Source of the DNA: Syntrophobacteraceae bacterium
GTDB lineage: Bacteria; Desulfobacterota; Syntrophobacteria; Syntrophobacterales; Syntrophobacteraceae
Assembly (NCBI GenBank): GCA_025453975.1
Contig: JALOPI010000004.1
Location: 42,364-106,363, forward strand
Reading direction: 5' to 3'
DNA: 64,000 nucleotides
The notes under the pieces are model-generated. The model ran no database searches, was not told the origin of the DNA, and saw only the letters and a program-made list of their open reading frames with translations. How positions within the stretch are numbered: the stretch's first letter is position 1; each line of letters opens with the position of its first letter. Position numbers and translations under genes: made by a program. Shown in pieces: positions 62,519 through 64,000 of the stretch.

Positions 62519-62836
62519 ATGGCACAGGTTGAATTCAAGGGCAAGAATTTCGAGATCGACGAAGACGGCTTCATCGCCAGCTTCGACGAGTGGAGTCCCG
62601 AGTGGGTGGAGTACGTCAAGAGCTCCGAGGGAATCAATGAGCTGACCGAGGAGCATTGGAAAGTCATTCATGTGCTTCAGGACTATTACAAGAAGCACGG
62701 TATCGCCCCCATGGTGCGAATTCTGACCAAAGTCACCGGCTACAAGCTCAAGTACATTTACGAGCTGTTTCCGTCGGGACCGGGCAAGGGCGCCTGTAAG
62801 ATGGCCGGCCTCCCCAAGCCGACCGGTTGTGTGTAG
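62519..62836 (+). CDS. dsrC: dissimilatory sulfite reductase-associated DsrC (TusE/DsrC family)
   Basis: The 105-aa protein starts AQVEFKGKNFEIDEDGFIAS and ends with the flexible arm GKGACKMAGLPKPTGCV, holding the two conserved cysteines ten residues apart that carry the trisulfide. GPGKGACKMAGLPKPTGCV distinguishes true DsrC from TusE-like relatives with one cysteine. DsrC accepts sulfur from DsrAB and delivers it to a membrane complex such as DsrMKJOP. AAAGGAGG (62503-62510) is a strong ribosome binding site, in keeping with the high abundance of DsrC. It is the last gene of the operon. Confidence 0.97.
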   Translation: MAQVEFKGKNFEIDEDGFIASFDEWSPEWVEYVKSSEGINELTEEHWKVIHVLQDYYKKHGIAPMVRILTKVTGYKLKYIYELFPSGPGKGACKMAGLPKPTGCV

Positions 62837-62849
62837 CGTTGAAACATCT

Positions 62850-62906
62850 GGCCTCCGGTCCCGTCCTTGATGGAAGGATGCATCGGAGGCCGCCCCCCGG
62901 GGCGGC
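62850..62906 (+). terminator. two hairpins after dsrC
   Basis: GGCCTCCG (62850-62857) pairs with CGGAGGCC (62884-62891), with a nested TCCTT-GATGG-AAGGA (62864-62878). An alternative or adjoining hairpin GCCGCCCC-CC-GGGGCGGC occupies 62889-62906. None is followed by a U-run, so termination is likely Rho-assisted or partial. They separate the dsr operon from the ferredoxin gene. Confidence 0.5.
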
Positions 62907-63063
62907 TGGTCCGGGGTAAGGCCCGGTCAGAATGAACGGGGCCCTTCGATGTGCTTCTAAGTCTAGGCGAGCTCCAGGCGCGTGTCACAACGAGTATTGC
63001 GGACTGTCGGGCTCATGGTAATTTCGCTGGGCTGGGTTTCCGGCCACGATGGAGGAATCTGAG

Positions 63064-63249
63064 ATGTTCAAGGTTACGGTAGACAAGGACAAATGTACCG
63101 GCGACGCTGAATGTATCGATGTTTGCCCTGTGGATGTTTATGAGCTGGTGGATGGCAAGGCCGAGGCTGTGAACGAGGACGAGTGCCTGGGCTGCGAAAG
63201 CTGCGTCGAAGTGTGCGAGACCAATGCCATCACGGTCGAGGAAGTTTAG
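63064..63249 (+). CDS. small ferredoxin of the Desulfovibrio africanus ferredoxin III type
   Basis: From the ATG at 63064, eight bases after GGAGGA, the 61-aa protein reads FKVTVDKDKCTGDAECIDVC. The first cluster motif is CxxDxxC (CTGDAEC), with aspartate in place of the usual second cysteine, followed by DVCPVD. The second is a normal CLGCESCVEVCE. D. africanus ferredoxin III, which has the same CxxD motif, holds an interconvertible [3Fe-4S]/[4Fe-4S] cluster plus a [4Fe-4S]. It may carry electrons for DsrAB-linked or Ior/Hdr reactions. Confidence 0.93.
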   Translation: MFKVTVDKDKCTGDAECIDVCPVDVYELVDGKAEAVNEDECLGCESCVEVCETNAITVEEV

Positions 63250-63303
63250 GACGATCTGAAGCCCGGTCTTTGAGCTCGAAAGAGGCCGTCCCGTCCGATG
63301 GTC

Positions 63304-63320
63304 AAAGGCTAAGCCTTTTT
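63304..63320 (+). terminator. short intrinsic terminator after the ferredoxin gene
   Basis: AAAGGC (63304-63309) and GCCTTT (63313-63318) form a 6-bp stem with a TAA loop, followed by a short T-run. It is modest but well placed, 55 bases after the ferredoxin stop. Confidence 0.5.
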
Positions 63321-63453
63321 CCATGAGATGGGGCGGCCTTCTTATTGGATCACCCTGCAAGACCCGGATGGCGAAGCATCGTCAACGGGGATGCATTGGG
63401 GCCGGGGAAGCGTGGCGCCGGTTTTCGGCTGATTCACAAAGGGAGTCCAGAAA

Positions 63454-63498
63454 AAAAGACCGCCGGAGGGCCCTCGATAGGACGCCCGGCGGTCTTTT
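63454..63498 (-). terminator. strong bidirectional terminator below the cytochrome gene
   Basis: AAAAGACCGCCGG (63454-63466) and CCGGCGGTCTTTT (63486-63498) form a perfect 13-bp stem around 19 bases. A run of A precedes it on the plus strand, so the minus-strand transcript from the cytochrome gene ends in a U-tract. On the plus strand the stem ends in TTTT as well. Confidence 0.85.
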
Positions 63499-63545
63499 GA
63501 GCATTGGGATTCAGGGAAGTCGTCGAGGCCGAACGATGCCGCGGC

Positions 63546-63954
63546 TTACTGCTTCTTTTCAGCGGGGTGGCAGCCGGTACAGGTGATGGGAGCCTTGGTG
63601 TCCGGTTTGTCCTTCTTCAGCTTCTTGTGGCAGCCCTGGCAGTTCGGGAGGCAGCTTCGCTTCGCCCTGGACTTCGGCGTTGGTGTGGCAAGCCTCGCAC
63701 TTCTGCACCGGGTCGCCTTCCTTCCAGACATTCTTGCCGTCCTTGAAGACGTGGTGGCAGTCAGCGCAAGGGATTTTGTATTCCTCGGCATGCTTCTTGT
63801 GTGTGAAAGGCACGGCGGCCTTGGTGGGGGTAGCCCAAAGGCCGGCCTTGATCTCGAGCTCGTCCTTGACGTCCGCGGCCACGACAGCAAAGGCGCCCGC
63901 GAGGACGAGAACGAACGTGACGAACACATAGCTGAGCCATTTCCTGTGCTTCAT
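63546..63954 (-). CDS. cytochrome c3-type tetrahaem protein, apparent frameshift
   Basis: The gene starts at ATG 63954 (AAGGAG ten bases upstream) with a signal peptide (HRKWLSYVFVTFVLVLAGAF then AVVAA) and the haem motifs CADCH and CEACH preceded by THKKH. After EVQGEAKLP the frame loses CxxCH and runs to a stop at 63559. Removing one base in about 63645-63652 restores KLP-NCQGCHKKLKK and CTGCH before the TAA at 63546, giving four CxxCH sites, a periplasmic class III cytochrome c of about 128 aa. Either a real mutation or a sequencing/assembly indel explains this. Such cytochromes accept electrons from periplasmic hydrogenase or formate dehydrogenase in sulfate reducers. Confidence 0.82.
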
Positions 63955-64000
63955 GAGCTTTTGTCTCCTTTTCGTCATCAGGTGAAAGACGGTGTGGCCC

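Overview
The window comes from a high-GC (roughly 60-65% in the lines I counted), Gram-negative, anaerobic sulfate reducer of the Desulfobacterota (old Deltaproteobacteria). The direct evidence is a dissimilatory sulfite reductase locus (dsrD-dsrA-dsrB-dsrN-dsrC), a siroheme decarboxylase of the alternative heme pathway, a heterodisulfide-reductase-type HdrA/MvhD unit, a low-potential ferredoxin, a multihaem cytochrome c and a lipopolysaccharide gene cluster. The gene set would suit a Syntrophobacter-like lineage, but that is an inference; I see no rRNA or other taxonomic marker.

Layout. 1-6.9 kb: an ABC export pair (the permease runs off the left edge), an uncharacterised cytosolic protein, a small secreted protein, a cytidylate-kinase-like protein, a TerC membrane protein and a lower-GC mazEF-type toxin-antitoxin pair. 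7.4-13.6 kb: a Ca2+-type P-ATPase facing a ComEA-like protein, citramalate synthase and aspartate kinase. 14.0-17.3 kb: a Zur-type repressor with the znuACB importer, preceded by an inverted-repeat operator. 17.4-21.1 kb: a complete Mce/Mla lipid-transport operon (MlaE, MlaF, MlaD, PqiC-type lipoprotein). 21.7-29.5 kb: an operon joining indolepyruvate ferredoxin oxidoreductase (iorAB), a branched-chain/aromatic amino-acid ABC importer (livH, a livM-livG fusion, livF) and a PaaK-like protein with degenerate active-site motifs. 29.9-35.2 kb: a DNA-binding-domain/HdrD-like fusion, an HdrA read through an in-frame TGA as selenocysteine, MvhD and a small protein.

35.5-37.2 kb holds a DUF72 protein and a methyltransferase. 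37.9-51.0 kb is one co-directional run for lipopolysaccharide or surface-glycan synthesis: two GT9 heptosyltransferase-like enzymes, a GT2 core transferase, MsbA, a SAM methyltransferase, six GT4/GT1-type transferases and a PAPS-dependent sulfotransferase. 51.2-53.2 kb is acetoacetyl-CoA synthetase, with a strong promoter upstream. 53.7-57.8 kb carries an unrecognised protein, the AhbA-AhbB fusion, a small conserved protein, an SlyD-like FKBP and a TPR protein. 58.1-64 kb is the dsr operon, a ferredoxin resembling Desulfovibrio africanus ferredoxin III, and a tetrahaem cytochrome c3-type gene with an apparent frameshift.

How the parts fit. DsrAB reduces sulfite with DsrC as trisulfide carrier; DsrD stimulates it; DsrN probably amidates the siroheme. 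AhbAB draws on the same siroheme pool to make heme for cytochromes such as the one at the right edge. IorAB and the Hdr/MvhD unit both exchange electrons with ferredoxin. The most notable single signals are the selenocysteine HdrA with its SECIS-like hairpin, the helix-turn-helix/iron-sulfur fusion beside it, and the PaaK homologue in the ior operon that lacks the ligase phosphate loop and C-terminal lysine. I saw no rRNA, tRNA, CRISPR array, phage module or intact insertion sequence.
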